From positions 62,001 through 126,000 of the forward strand of contig CACYTP010000001.1 of the NCBI GenBank assembly GCA_902777385.1: DNA of 64,000 bases. The letters are read 5' to 3'. The stretch comes from an uncultured bacterium (GTDB taxonomy: Bacteria > Cyanobacteriota > Vampirovibrionia > Gastranaerophilales > Gastranaerophilaceae). The notes under the pieces are model-generated. The model was not told the DNA's origin and made no database searches. It worked only from the letters and a program-made list of their open reading frames with translations. This document shows, piece by piece, positions 46,405-55,596 of the stretch; position 1 is the stretch's first letter; each line of letters opens with the position of its first letter. A program made the position numbers and the translations under genes.

Positions 46405-48449
46405 TACTTTTTAAGACTCTTTATTCTTGATTGAACATCTTTGTTTGCAGCTTCGTCTGTGCTGTATTTTATAAAGTTTTCATAATTTTTTATTGCAGAA
46501 GCATTATCTTTTTCTGCTTCATTTGCTCTTGCTAAAGCATAGTACGCATACGCATATTTTGGATTTATTTCTATTGTTTTTTCAAAACATTTTTTACTTT
46601 GAACAATATTCTTCTGGTCAGCATGTACTATTCCGAGATTAAACCATCCGTCTGCATATTCCGGTTTTACAAATATTGATTTTTTATAAAATTCTATTGC
46701 TTTTGCGTCATCTTTTTTGCTTCTGTATAAATTTCCTATTTTTAACAGAGTAACTTCATCAGAAGGTTTTAACAATAATGCTTCCTTATAATTCGCAATT
46801 GCTTCGTCATATTTTTTTTCTTTATAGTTTTTATCTCCTTCAGAAATTAGTTTTTTATTTTTTTCTATATTTTCAATGTAAGAATTGTCTTCTGCCGGTT
46901 TTGAAACTTCGGATACAGGTATATCTATTGTAACACTGCTTATCTCTCCTCCGTTTGTATTTTCCGGTTCTTGCTGTTTATTTATATCAGATATAAACTT
47001 TGCAAAATCTTTGCTGTATTCTGTTTTGTCCGGATCAAGAGCAATTGCTTTTTCATAATATTCTGTAGCTTTGTCATTTACGCCTGTTGCCTGATATGCT
47101 TTTGCAAGTCCATAATACGCATAACTGTCTTTTGTTCCTCTTGATATTGCTTTGACATATCCGTCTATTGCGTTTTTATAATTTTTTGCTTCCAAATCTT
47201 TTGTTGATTGTGAAACGATTGCATCTGTTAAATTGGATTGTACCATTTCACTGTCTTTTTTATCCAAAATTTCTTCATACAGAGTAATTGCATCCTGATA
47301 TTGTCCCAATGCATGGAGTGCAATTGCTTTATTTGTTTTTGTTTCTATATCTTCTGCATCCTGTTTCAATATTTCATCATAAAATACAATCGCATTTTTA
47401 TAATCTTTTTGCAGATGATAACATTCTGCTAAATCTTTTTTGGTATTTATATCATTGCTGCTTTTACTTAATGCTTTTTTATAATTTTCTATTGCATTTT
47501 TATAATCTTTTTCTCTTTTGTAAACAATACCAAGATTTCTGTAAGCATTTCCGTCCTCAGGATAGGAAGTCAGATATTTTTTATATTCTTCTATTGCTTT
47601 TGCATTATTTCCCATATCTGCAAGAAGATTTGCATAATCATATCTTATAGAATTTAATCCGTTTTCATCTTTTAATACTGCATTAAACTGTGCAAGTGCC
47701 AAATCATTTTTTTCTAAGTTCTGATATGTCATTGCAAGACATACTTTTGCTGTTGTATTTGTATCGTCTTTTTCTATTGCTTTTTCCAATATTTCCTGTG
47801 CTTTTTCATAATTTGCAGTCTTAAATAGGGCAATACCAAAATTTGCGTAATCATCAAAATTCTCATTATTATTTATATACAAATTCTGGAATTCTTCTAC
47901 TGCTTTTTCCGGATTTCCGGCTGAAAGATATGAATTTGCCAGACTTTTTCTTGCTTCCCAGTGCTGAGAATATGTATCTAAAAATAATTTATAATTTTCT
48001 ATTGCACTCTTGTAATCTTTTGTTTGGTATTGCACATTTGCAAGATTTAAGTAGTTGTATTTATATTCGGGAAATATCCTCAGTGCATTTTCGTACGCCG
48101 CAAGTGCTTCTTTATATTTATTTTGTGTTTCGTATATACTTCCGAGACTAATATAAATAAATGCATCATTCGGTTTTATTTCTATTGCTTTTAAGTAAAT
48201 ATCAACCGCATTATCGTAATCATTTAATTCTGTATAAAGACCTGCCAATTTCGTAAGAAGAATTGAATCTTCAGGAGAAATTTTTATTGCATCTTTTAAC
48301 TTTTCTATTGCACCATTATATTCATGCTGATATTCCAAAGAACAAGCCTCCTGATATAGTTCGCTTGCTTCCGGCGACATTGCAGAATATGCTATATTTG
48401 CAGTACTTAGTGCAATTATTAATGCTGTTAAAAATAAGTGCTTTTTAAT
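46404..48449 (-). CDS. exported TPR-repeat protein with an apparent ATT start
   Basis: 681 aa in this reading: about 16 tetratricopeptide repeats (for example AIENYKKALSKSSND, AIEFYKKSIFVKPEYA), which form protein-binding superhelices. The first ATG (48380) has no ribosome site. The frame stays open 23 codons further and encodes a signal peptide (KKHLFLTALIIALSTANIAYSA), and AAGGAG sits 8 bases before an in-frame ATT at 48449; a TAA stop precedes it. No ATG, GTG or TTG is available. So initiation at ATT is likely, or the base call is wrong. Partner of the lipoprotein downstream. Confidence 0.8.
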   Translation of the reverse strand: MKKHLFLTALIIALSTANIAYSAMSPEASELYQEACSLEYQHEYNGAIEKLKDAIKISPEDSILLTKLAGLYTELNDYDNAVDIYLKAIEIKPNDAFIYISLGSIYETQNKYKEALAAYENALRIFPEYKYNYLNLANVQYQTKDYKSAIENYKLFLDTYSQHWEARKSLANSYLSAGNPEKAVEEFQNLYINNNENFDDYANFGIALFKTANYEKAQEILEKAIEKDDTNTTAKVCLAMTYQNLEKNDLALAQFNAVLKDENGLNSIRYDYANLLADMGNNAKAIEEYKKYLTSYPEDGNAYRNLGIVYKREKDYKNAIENYKKALSKSSNDINTKKDLAECYHLQKDYKNAIVFYDEILKQDAEDIETKTNKAIALHALGQYQDAITLYEEILDKKDSEMVQSNLTDAIVSQSTKDLEAKNYKNAIDGYVKAISRGTKDSYAYYGLAKAYQATGVNDKATEYYEKAIALDPDKTEYSKDFAKFISDINKQQEPENTNGGEISSVTIDIPVSEVSKPAEDNSYIENIEKNKKLISEGDKNYKEKKYDEAIANYKEALLLKPSDEVTLLKIGNLYRSKKDDAKAIEFYKKSIFVKPEYADGWFNLGIVHADQKNIVQSKKCFEKTIEINPKYAYAYYALARANEAEKDNASAIKNYENFIKYSTDEAANKDVQSRIKSLKK

Positions 48450-48490
48450 TTTCCCTACTCCTTATATCCGAATACGATTTTAGCAAAAAA

Positions 48491-49414
48491 TTATATTTGT
48501 GTAAAGCTGTCAGAATATACTTCTTTATTTAATATAATCTTTGCTGTTTTTATTATTTTACATTCTTCTTCATTGCTTTTATTATACTCTACATTTTCCA
48601 ATTCTTCAAAATTTTCTGTCATAGAACACAGTTTTAAATACAGGTTATCAATTTCTTTTTCAGAATTTCTTTTTTCCAGCATTCTTAATATTCTGCATAA
48701 TTCTTCGTCTTTTGCATCAATTATCGCTGCATCCAAACCTGCACCAACCGCCATTACCGCAAATACTCTGTTTATTAAAGGTCTTATGTCATTTGGGCAT
48801 CCGTTTGATACATTAGAAAGTCCTACCACTGTTTTTATCCCTTTTTCAAAACTTTCTTTTATCATTTTTATTGTATTTATGGCTTCTCCTGCTTGTGACT
48901 GGTCTGCTGTTATCGGTAAAACCAACGGATCAAAATACACTTTCTCTGTATCCATGCCTTTTTCTATAAATCTTTCATACATATCACAGGCAATTTCCAA
49001 TCTTCCGTCACAAAATTTTGGAATTCCTGTTTCTTTTGACATTGTGAGTGCAATAAGATTACAGTTTTTATTTATCGCTAATTCTGTTAATATATCAAAC
49101 TTTTCACTATCTGAAGGCGTGCTGTTAATAAATATATTATCTGAATTATTTAATTCTTCCAGACCTGTTTTCATTTCGTCTATATTTGTAGTATCCAGAG
49201 AAATACCAATTTTGGGATTTGTTTTCTTTACTATATTTATTAAATAAGGAATAATACCGGAAAACAAACCCTTTGCCGGCCCAACATTCAAATCAATAAA
49301 ATCCATATTTTTTTGAATTTCAATAAGATTTGTAAAATATTTTTCATTTTTTGACAAATATGCTTCTTTTACATTTTTAGATATTATATGAATATTTTCA
49401 CCAATCAATTCCAT
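48491..49414 (-). CDS. pterin-binding methyltransferase (AcsE-like)
   Basis: 307 aa TIM-barrel of the dihydropteroate-synthase/methyltetrahydrofolate-binding type: FIDLNVGPAKG, GISLDTTN, INSTPSD, VYFDPLVLPITADQ and VVGLSNVSNGCP, NRVFAVMAVGAGLDAAIIDA, which match the methyltetrahydrofolate:corrinoid methyltransferase group. No corrinoid partner or Wood-Ljungdahl genes are seen nearby, so the acceptor is uncertain. Confidence 0.8.
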   Translation of the reverse strand: MELIGENIHIISKNVKEAYLSKNEKYFTNLIEIQKNMDFIDLNVGPAKGLFSGIIPYLINIVKKTNPKIGISLDTTNIDEMKTGLEELNNSDNIFINSTPSDSEKFDILTELAINKNCNLIALTMSKETGIPKFCDGRLEIACDMYERFIEKGMDTEKVYFDPLVLPITADQSQAGEAINTIKMIKESFEKGIKTVVGLSNVSNGCPNDIRPLINRVFAVMAVGAGLDAAIIDAKDEELCRILRMLEKRNSEKEIDNLYLKLCSMTENFEELENVEYNKSNEEECKIIKTAKIILNKEVYSDSFTQI

Positions 49415-49559
49415 AAAAATATTCTAGCATAAATATTTTTTTAAAAATAAATAATTATTAAAAACTAATTCTTTTTGGTAATTGAAAAAATATATTATGT
49501 ACGTTATAATAATCAATAATAAAAAATGGTGTGAAAATCAAGTGTAAAAGGAGTAGGTA

Positions 49560-49721
49560 ATGGAAACAGTAACAAAAGCTACAAGTCCTAAAAAAATGGC
49601 AAAATCAAAATTTAATGACGAATTTGAAGCTTATTTAAAGAAACAATGTATGAAAACAACATTCAATGGAATTGAATTAGAAACGTTTTCTTGGTACAAA
49701 AAAGTTTTAGGTTTGGCTTAA
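49560..49721 (+). CDS. small hypothetical protein, 53 aa
   Basis: ATG 49560 has AAAAGGAGTAGG ahead, a strong ribosome site, and a good terminator follows the stop. The product (METVTKATSPKKMAKSKFND...) is basic and ends FSWYKKVLGLA. Signals at both ends make it a convincing gene. No family recognised. Confidence 0.75.
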   Translation: METVTKATSPKKMAKSKFNDEFEAYLKKQCMKTTFNGIELETFSWYKKVLGLA

Positions 49722-49728
49722 AAATTTG

Positions 49729-49753
49729 ACCGGCTTTAAAAAGCCGGTTTTTT
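49729..49753 (+). terminator. terminator of the 53-aa gene
   Basis: ACCGGCTT pairs with AAGCCGGT around TAAA, followed by T6. Confidence 0.9.
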
Positions 49754-49829
49754 AATGAAAATTTTTTTATTATATATTAATATAAATATAAAATATAAAA
49801 ATAATCATTCATCATAAGCATTCAAAATT

Positions 49830-49990
49830 TGTAGAAAAGTCTGATTATTATTGCTGTCGTTAGATAATAAGTAGTAAAAAAATTGTAGAAAATAAAATAA
49901 AAAAAGAAGAAACAAAATAAAAAAAATAAAAAAAAAATAAAAATGTAGAAAACCTCAGAGTTTTCTACAAAAACAAATCGGTTTTCTACA
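49830..49990. promoter_or_regulatory. array of five TGTAGAAAA boxes in A-rich DNA; candidate oriC
   Basis: TGTAGAAAA occurs at 49830-49838, 49884-49892 and 49944-49952, and inverted (TTTTCTACA) at 49961-49969 and 49982-49990. Boxes 3 and 4 form a hairpin. Nearly pure A/T (49890-49943) lies between boxes 2 and 3. TTTTCTACA differs by one base from the cyanobacterial DnaA box TTTTCCACA. Genes diverge from here (dnaB side minus, recA/dnaN side plus). A repressor operator array for the flanking small genes is the alternative. The rest of 49754-50009 is AT-rich and gene-free. Confidence 0.45.
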
Positions 49991-50009
49991 ATTCTGAAAA
50001 AGGAGTTTA

Positions 50010-50240
50010 CTATGCTGCATTTATGTTTGGTTTGCCGATAATATTTATTAATTCATCTATTACTCTTGGCATTTGACATTTAAAAGAGTAATTACCGTTT
50101 CGGAGTGAACATTTGCTGCAATCACAATTTATTGAATAACATTCAATAGCTTGTTCCGTCCAGCTTTGAGTAATAGAATTGGAAAGTTCTCCGTCCGTTC
50201 CGGGAATGTAGTATTCTATGATTTTATCGTTTTCTACCAT
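50010..50240 (-). CDS. small Cys-rich protein, 76 aa
   Basis: Contains SWTEQAIECYSINCDCSKCSL and YSFKCQMPRVIDELINIIGKP: five Cys in a CxxxxCxCxxC...C arrangement that could bind zinc. GGGGG precedes the ATG. The family is not one I can name. It borders the box array at 49830-49990, and its first codons contain a further near-copy of the box (GGTAGAAAAC). Confidence 0.65.
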   Translation of the reverse strand: MVENDKIIEYYIPGTDGELSNSITQSWTEQAIECYSINCDCSKCSLRNGNYSFKCQMPRVIDELINIIGKPNINAA

Positions 50241-50358
50241 ATTAACCCCCGAACAATTATACCTAACCCACTATCATTTTAAATTGTAAAAGAAATAATT
50301 TAATCCTTTAAACAGATGATTTTTGAAAAATTTTTTATTATGTGTTAAATATAATTCT

Positions 50359-52125
50359 ATGGAAAAAAGAAAGACGGAATTATTAGCTCCTGCAAAAGAT
50401 TTAAAAACAGCAATTTGTGCAATAAATTGTGGAGCTGACGCTGTCTATATAGGAGCTTCTGCTTTTGGTGCAAGATATAATGCCGGAAATGATTTATCTG
50501 ACATAGAAAAGCTTGTGAATTTCGCACACAAATTTTATGTAAAAGTACATGTTACAGTAAATACAATTCTTACAGATGAAGAACTTTTTAATGCAAAAGA
50601 TTTAATAAAGAAATTATATGAAATTGGTGTAGACGCTATTATAGTACAAGATATGGGAATAATAAATCTTGCAATAAAAGGTGAATTACCGCCGATAGTA
50701 TTGCATGCAAGTACTCAATGTAATAACAGAACAAAAGAGAAAGTTTTATTCCTGAATAATGTTGGATTTTCAAGAATTATACTAGCAAGAGAATTATCGG
50801 CAGAACAAATAAAAGATATTTGCAATTCAACAAAAAAAGAAATAGAAACATTTGTTCACGGAGCATTGTGTGTTTGTTACAGCGGACAATGCTATTTAAG
50901 TTACTCAATCGGCGGCAGATCTGCAAACAGAGGTGAATGTGCACAACCATGCCGTAAAAAATATACATTGGTTGATAATGAAGGTAATGTAATATCAAAG
51001 GACAAATATTTGCTTTCGATGAAAGATTTTAACGCAACTGCAAATCTAAAAGATTTGGTAAATGCCGGCGTTAAATCCTTTAAAATAGAAGGTCGTTTAA
51101 AAGATGAAAACTATGTAAAAAATATAGTTTTAAATTACAGGAAAGAATTGGATAAAATATCGGATAAAACCTCTTCAGGTAAAATTTTTAGTGACTTTGA
51201 ACCGGATGTTAAAAAGAGTTTTAACAGGGATTTCACGACATACTTTTTGAATGGAAGAGAGAAGTGCTATAACTTTGATACTCCAAAATATAAAGGATAT
51301 TTTATAGGAAAAGTAAAAAAATCCGATTTTGGATGGGTAGAACTCGACAAAAAAATAATACTACATCCTCAAGACGGCATTTGTTTTTTTGAGAATAAGG
51401 AATTAACAGGTTGTTTGGTAAATAAACAAGAAAATAACAAAGTTTTATTAAACAAAAAGATAAAAATAAAAACAGGAACAGAGGTATATAGAAATATCGA
51501 TATTGATTTTGAAAAGACACTGAAAAATACAAAAACAATACGCAAAATAGGAGTAATTTTTATATATAAAAACGGAAAATTAACAGTAACCGATGAAGAT
51601 AATAATAAAGCATGTGTACAATTACAAGGTGAAGAAAAATCAAAAAATCCTGAAAAAATGAAAGAAACATTAATAAAACAGCTTTCAAAGACAGGAGAAT
51701 CGGATTTTTATGTAACAGAAATAAAAACGGAAGGTGAAATACCGTTTATTCCCGTATCCGAAATAAATGAAACAAGAAGAAATATATTAGAAAAATTAAT
51801 GAGTGAACGTCTGAAAAATTATCCAAAAGAAGTTCAAAATAAACTAAATTATGCACAATACATAAAAAATGAAGCAGATTATCATGAGAATATCCATAAT
51901 AAGGAAGCAGAAGATTTTTATAGAAAATGCGGCTGTAAAATAAAGGAAAAATCAGTGGAAAGCCAAAATAATTTTAAAAACAAAGAATTAATGAGGACAA
52001 AACACTGTCTAAAATACGCATTTAATATGTGCAAATCTCCAAAAAAATTGTTTTTGGCAGATGAAAAAGGACAAAAATATAATTTAGATTTTGATTGTAA
52101 AAACTGCGAAATGATAATTTCTTAA
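50359..52125 (+). CDS. U32-family protein (RlhA/TrhP-like)
   Basis: 588 aa. N-terminal U32 barrel: ELLAPAKDLKTAICAINCGADAVYIG, then HGALCVCYSGQCYLS and ANRGECAQPCRKKY, the Cys residues of an iron-sulfur site, then a DUF3656-like region. U32 proteins such as RlhA and TrhP hydroxylate rRNA or tRNA rather than cut peptides. The C-terminus has a further Cys set (CLKYAFNMC, CKNCEM). ATG 50359 chosen by homology; no ribosome site is visible, and a TTG at 50323 is unlikely. Confidence 0.88.
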   Translation: MEKRKTELLAPAKDLKTAICAINCGADAVYIGASAFGARYNAGNDLSDIEKLVNFAHKFYVKVHVTVNTILTDEELFNAKDLIKKLYEIGVDAIIVQDMGIINLAIKGELPPIVLHASTQCNNRTKEKVLFLNNVGFSRIILARELSAEQIKDICNSTKKEIETFVHGALCVCYSGQCYLSYSIGGRSANRGECAQPCRKKYTLVDNEGNVISKDKYLLSMKDFNATANLKDLVNAGVKSFKIEGRLKDENYVKNIVLNYRKELDKISDKTSSGKIFSDFEPDVKKSFNRDFTTYFLNGREKCYNFDTPKYKGYFIGKVKKSDFGWVELDKKIILHPQDGICFFENKELTGCLVNKQENNKVLLNKKIKIKTGTEVYRNIDIDFEKTLKNTKTIRKIGVIFIYKNGKLTVTDEDNNKACVQLQGEEKSKNPEKMKETLIKQLSKTGESDFYVTEIKTEGEIPFIPVSEINETRRNILEKLMSERLKNYPKEVQNKLNYAQYIKNEADYHENIHNKEAEDFYRKCGCKIKEKSVESQNNFKNKELMRTKHCLKYAFNMCKSPKKLFLADEKGQKYNLDFDCKNCEMIIS

Positions 52126-52204
52126 AATTAAAAATACAGTAAACAAAGTATTACAGATAAAGTTTTATCTGTTATAAATAAGAAAAAGGTAAATAGGAGC
52201 TAAT

Positions 52205-53305
52205 ATGAGCGTAAATTTTGAATTAAATGAATTTTTGAAAAAAGCAGTAAGTTGCGGAGCATCAGATATTCACTTAAAAGTGGGACAACCTCCGATGATA
52301 AGGAAAAACGGACAAATTTTAAGATCAAAAATAGCTCCGTTAACAAAAGAACAACTAAATGATATCGTAACCCTTATAACACCATATTTCTTCCGTTCAA
52401 AAATAGGAAGAGAAACCGATATGGATTTTTCATATAATTTGCAGGGAGTATCAAGATTCAGGGTAAATTTATCACAATCAATGTACACTCCGAATATTGT
52501 ATTCAGAGCAATACCTTTTCAGGTTCCAAAATTTGCAGAACTAGGATTACCAAGTTCCGTACAACAATTTGCAGAATTAAATAACGGATTGGTTTTAATT
52601 ACAGGTCCTACCGGCTGCGGTAAATCAACAACGATTGCAGCAATGATAGATTTTATAAATGAAAAATATAAAAAGCATATTGTAACAATAGAAGATCCTG
52701 TTGAATTTGAGTATAGCGACAAATTATGTAAAATATCACAAAGACAGGTAGGAGTTGATACTCCAACATTTACTTCAGGTATAAAATATGCACTGCGTCA
52801 AGATCCGGATGTAATTCTGGTAGGTGAAATTAGAGATTTGGAAACCCTGGATGCATCATTAAAAGCTGCAGAAACAGGACACCTTGTATTTGCAACATTA
52901 CATACAAACGACGCTGTTCAAACAGTGTACAGAATAATTAATATGTATGATCCGGCAGTAAGAGATCAGGTAAGAAAACAATTAGCACAAGCTCTAAGAG
53001 GTTCAATTGCTCAAAAACTTGTGGTAACAACAGACGGAACAAGACGAGTTCCGGCAACAGAAATTATGGTTGTAACACCAACAATAAAAGATTTGATAAT
53101 AAAAAATCAAATTGATGATATATATGAATATATTGAAAAAGGTGCATATAGCGGTATGGTAACAATGAATGGCTCTCTTGCCGGTCTTGTAGAAGCTGGA
53201 CATATTACGCAGGAAATTGCATTGGAAATATCCGATAATAAAACAGAATTAGAACAGATTTTCAGAGGCGTGTACAGAGGTACAAAAATCGGTGATGACG
53301 AATAA
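52205..53305 (+). CDS. pilT: type IV pilus retraction ATPase PilT
   Basis: 366 aa. ASDIHLKVGQPPMIRKNG start, Walker A GPTGCGKSTT (134-143), Asp box ATIEDPVEFEY-type, Walker B DVILVGEIRDLET and the His box HLVFATLHTND. ATG has AGGAGC ahead. PilT disassembles pilin during retraction. Only pilin-like genes (55597, 60505) and no other pilus machinery are near. Confidence 0.95.
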   Translation: MSVNFELNEFLKKAVSCGASDIHLKVGQPPMIRKNGQILRSKIAPLTKEQLNDIVTLITPYFFRSKIGRETDMDFSYNLQGVSRFRVNLSQSMYTPNIVFRAIPFQVPKFAELGLPSSVQQFAELNNGLVLITGPTGCGKSTTIAAMIDFINEKYKKHIVTIEDPVEFEYSDKLCKISQRQVGVDTPTFTSGIKYALRQDPDVILVGEIRDLETLDASLKAAETGHLVFATLHTNDAVQTVYRIINMYDPAVRDQVRKQLAQALRGSIAQKLVVTTDGTRRVPATEIMVVTPTIKDLIIKNQIDDIYEYIEKGAYSGMVTMNGSLAGLVEAGHITQEIALEISDNKTELEQIFRGVYRGTKIGDDE

Positions 53306-53334
53306 AAAAAACAAGAAATATTAAATATTATAAA

Positions 53335-53367
53335 AATGTTCAGTAAATTTCTTACTGAACATTTTTT
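53335..53367. terminator. bidirectional terminator
   Basis: A 12-bp perfect stem (AATGTTCAGTAA / TTACTGAACATT) with a 5-nt loop. The stop codon of the converging minus-strand gene (53352) lies inside it. Confidence 0.9.
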
Positions 53368-53993
53368 AATATACTGATTGTTCTTTCAATTGAATTTTTC
53401 AAATTGAATAGTTCCATATTAATATTATTTTTACTATATTCAGCACCGGTATCGGTATATGCTAAATATTTTTTATACTTTTCTGCATCAGCTCTCAGTT
53501 TTGAAACATCTTTTGCTTTATTACTGACTTTGATAATTTGTTTGAATGCGGAATAATTACTTTCCGGTTTATTTTGGTATTTTTCTTGTAAATATTCGGT
53601 ATTAATATTCAGATAATAAACTCTTGACGCAAATCTTTGAACACTCTCTTCGTTTTCAATAGAATCTTCAATTTTTTCAAGCATATCAATAAATTCCTGA
53701 ATATCATTGTAAAATTCGGATGTTTTATCCTTTTTCAAAATAATGTTAACGAAAACAGGATCATCTGTAGGGGTAGGTTTTATTTTGTTTGCAGAATTAA
53801 AATCCTGAGCCTTATCAAAAATCGGTGGAGAAACAATAGGTTCACTCGGTTTATGTTCTGTAGTTAAATCCGGCAGTTTACCGACATAACCCTGTGAAGT
53901 ATCAATATTTGGATTATCTTTTTTAAAAAAAGCACCAAAACAATTTGGCTGTACAAAACATAATATGAAAAATATTAAAAGAAGCTTTCTCAT
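53352..53993 (-). CDS. exported hypothetical protein, 213 aa
   Basis: Signal peptide MRKLLLIFFILCFVQPNCFG (cleavage near residue 20). Then a Pro-rich linker (residues 40-80), then a helical C-terminal region. No domain recognised. Its stop is inside the pilT terminator. Divergent from the gene at 54133. Confidence 0.7.
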   Translation of the reverse strand: MRKLLLIFFILCFVQPNCFGAFFKKDNPNIDTSQGYVGKLPDLTTEHKPSEPIVSPPIFDKAQDFNSANKIKPTPTDDPVFVNIILKKDKTSEFYNDIQEFIDMLEKIEDSIENEESVQRFASRVYYLNINTEYLQEKYQNKPESNYSAFKQIIKVSNKAKDVSKLRADAEKYKKYLAYTDTGAEYSKNNINMELFNLKNSIERTISILKNVQ

Positions 53994-54132
53994 ACCGTTA
54001 TTATAATGTTTTATTGCAAAAAATCATCATTTAAATAAATTACCTTACAAATATTAAAATATCTTAATAAAAACAATCATGAAATTAAATAAATAGAAGA
54101 AATTTACCGTAATAAGTTATAGAGGTATTTCC

Positions 54133-55044
54133 ATGAGCATAGTAATTGATTCAGACATAACCCTATTAATGCAGCGTTTACACATCTCTTCACAGAAGAT
54201 GCAAGAACAGTATGCTTCAATGAGTCTTGAAGAAATTGTTGAAAAAGAAGCAGAAGCAGGAAATCAGGATGCCGTAAAATTTGCTCAGGAAATTTTTAAT
54301 TCACCAAGAATGCTTGTAAAAATCTTTCAGCTGGCAGATCCTCAAAACAAATTGGAATTTCTTAAAAATATGAGTTCTGACCAATTAAGAGAATTTTTAC
54401 CGTTAATGGAAGAAGAAGATATAAATCAAGGTTTATATTTCTTTGATATAAACAAATTAATGGATATGTTACAGGATATTCCTCCGGAACAGCTTGTACA
54501 GACTGTTTTTCAGATGTTTTCACCGGAACAGATTATGGCGTATTTGCCGGAAGAACAACTTGATAAATTTTTGGAAAGTCCTGATATTGATAAAACACAA
54601 ATAATGAAAAATCTGCAATTGATACCTCAAGAATACCTTGCACAAATGTACGAAGCCGTTAGCGGAGAAGACTCCGATAAAATAAGTTCAAAAGAACTTT
54701 TGGAAAAAATCGGAAATTTAAATCCACATCAATTTCAAGATGCTTTAAGGGTTATGCAGCCTGTTGCAAAACAAAAACTTGTAATGGATATTGCAAACGC
54801 TCATCAAGATTTATACGAAAAATTTGATGCGGATGCTTATACAAATATGATGAAAGCCCATAAATTCCAGCCGGAAATTGTTAAGGCAATGGAAGTTATT
54901 GATGAAGATGAAAAAATAAAAATGCTTGAACAATTGCCAAAAGACCTGCTTGCAATTGTGATAACTCAAATGGATGCAAAGGTTTTTGCAGACCAACTAT
55001 TAAAAGAACATCCGGATTTAATCGCTCAGGCAATGTTAAAATAA
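54133..55044 (+). CDS. helical-repeat protein, 303 aa
   Basis: Almost wholly helical with repeated short helices of the type LEFLKNMSSDQLREFLPLM, DMLQDIPPEQLVQTVFQMFSPEQ, KMLEQLPKDLLAIVI. This looks like MgtE-N or FliG-type superhelical repeats, used for protein contact. No catalytic motif, no signal peptide. ATG 54133 follows AGAGGTATTTCC. Function unknown. Confidence 0.7.
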   Translation: MSIVIDSDITLLMQRLHISSQKMQEQYASMSLEEIVEKEAEAGNQDAVKFAQEIFNSPRMLVKIFQLADPQNKLEFLKNMSSDQLREFLPLMEEEDINQGLYFFDINKLMDMLQDIPPEQLVQTVFQMFSPEQIMAYLPEEQLDKFLESPDIDKTQIMKNLQLIPQEYLAQMYEAVSGEDSDKISSKELLEKIGNLNPHQFQDALRVMQPVAKQKLVMDIANAHQDLYEKFDADAYTNMMKAHKFQPEIVKAMEVIDEDEKIKMLEQLPKDLLAIVITQMDAKVFADQLLKEHPDLIAQAMLK

Positions 55045-55109
55045 TAAAAAAGGAAGCTTGACGGTTTGGCAGCACTGAAAATACTGCTTGTTTGATGCAA
55101 ATAGCAGGG

Positions 55110-55137
55110 TTGCAGAAGTTAAAAAAAATGTTATAAT
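55110..55137 (+). promoter_or_regulatory. promoter before the G-tract pilin locus
   Basis: TTGCAG (55110-55115), 16-bp spacer, TATAAT (55132-55137). It is followed by the ribosome site GGAGG (55158-55162) and ATG 55170, a complete set of expression signals pointing into the G tract. Confidence 0.6.
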
Positions 55138-55188
55138 AATAATGTACAAAAACCACGGAGGATATTACCATGATTGGAATTAAGTATA

Positions 55189-55198
55189 GGGGGGGGGG
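55189..55198 (+). repeat. run of ten G, putative phase-variation tract
   Basis: Seven codons after ATG 55170 (frame reads MIGIKYRGGGKILS then TAG). With ten G the ATG is in the wrong frame for the long ORF to 56271; losing one G (or gaining two) would join them. Such homopolymers slip during replication in phase-variable genes. Confidence 0.65.
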
Positions 55199-55596
55199 TA
55201 AAATCCTCTCGTAGCAAGGGTTTACAGGATTTTATAGCTGAGAAGTTCAGCTATTTTGGAATAGGGAATTTCCCCTCTACCGTTGGGAGAGGGTTGAAAA
55301 TCGACTTTAGCAAAGCGAAAGTCAGATTTTCGGGTGAGGGGTCAGACCTTTCAGATGGTGTTAAATCTTTAGTATCAACAATCGAAAAAACGGCTGGATT
55401 GCCACGGTCGCAAGGCTACTTGCTCCCTCGCAATGACATGAGTAGGAAAGCCGCCTTTACCCTAGTCGAGGGTGCTACACCCATTAAATGTCATGCTGAA
55501 CTCGTTTCAGCATCTAACCAATGTCATTCTTTAGGTAGTGCATATAGTGAAAGTCGTAATGATGTAAAGATGGCTAGATCCCGAAACAAGTTCGGG
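55199..55596. repeat. mosaic of palindromic repeats before the pilin gene
   Basis: Includes TCTACCGTTGGGAGAGGG, ATGCTGAACTCGTTTCAGCAT (REP-like hairpin at about 55492-55512) and ATCCCGAAACAAGTTCGGGAT (about 55578-55598). The same frame stays open through all of it. At 55438 it encodes MSRKAAFTLVE, a copy of a prepilin leader, cut off by the palindromes before the real leader at 55597. Confidence 0.65.

Noticed and set aside
46404-48380. TPR gene started at ATG 48380
   Set aside because: No ribosome site, and it would drop an obvious signal peptide; the ATT start at 48449 fits better.
50011-50040. Nine-codon frame after AAGGAG opposite the Cys-rich gene's 3' end
   Set aside because: Too short and antisense to a better-supported gene; a chance match to a ribosome site.
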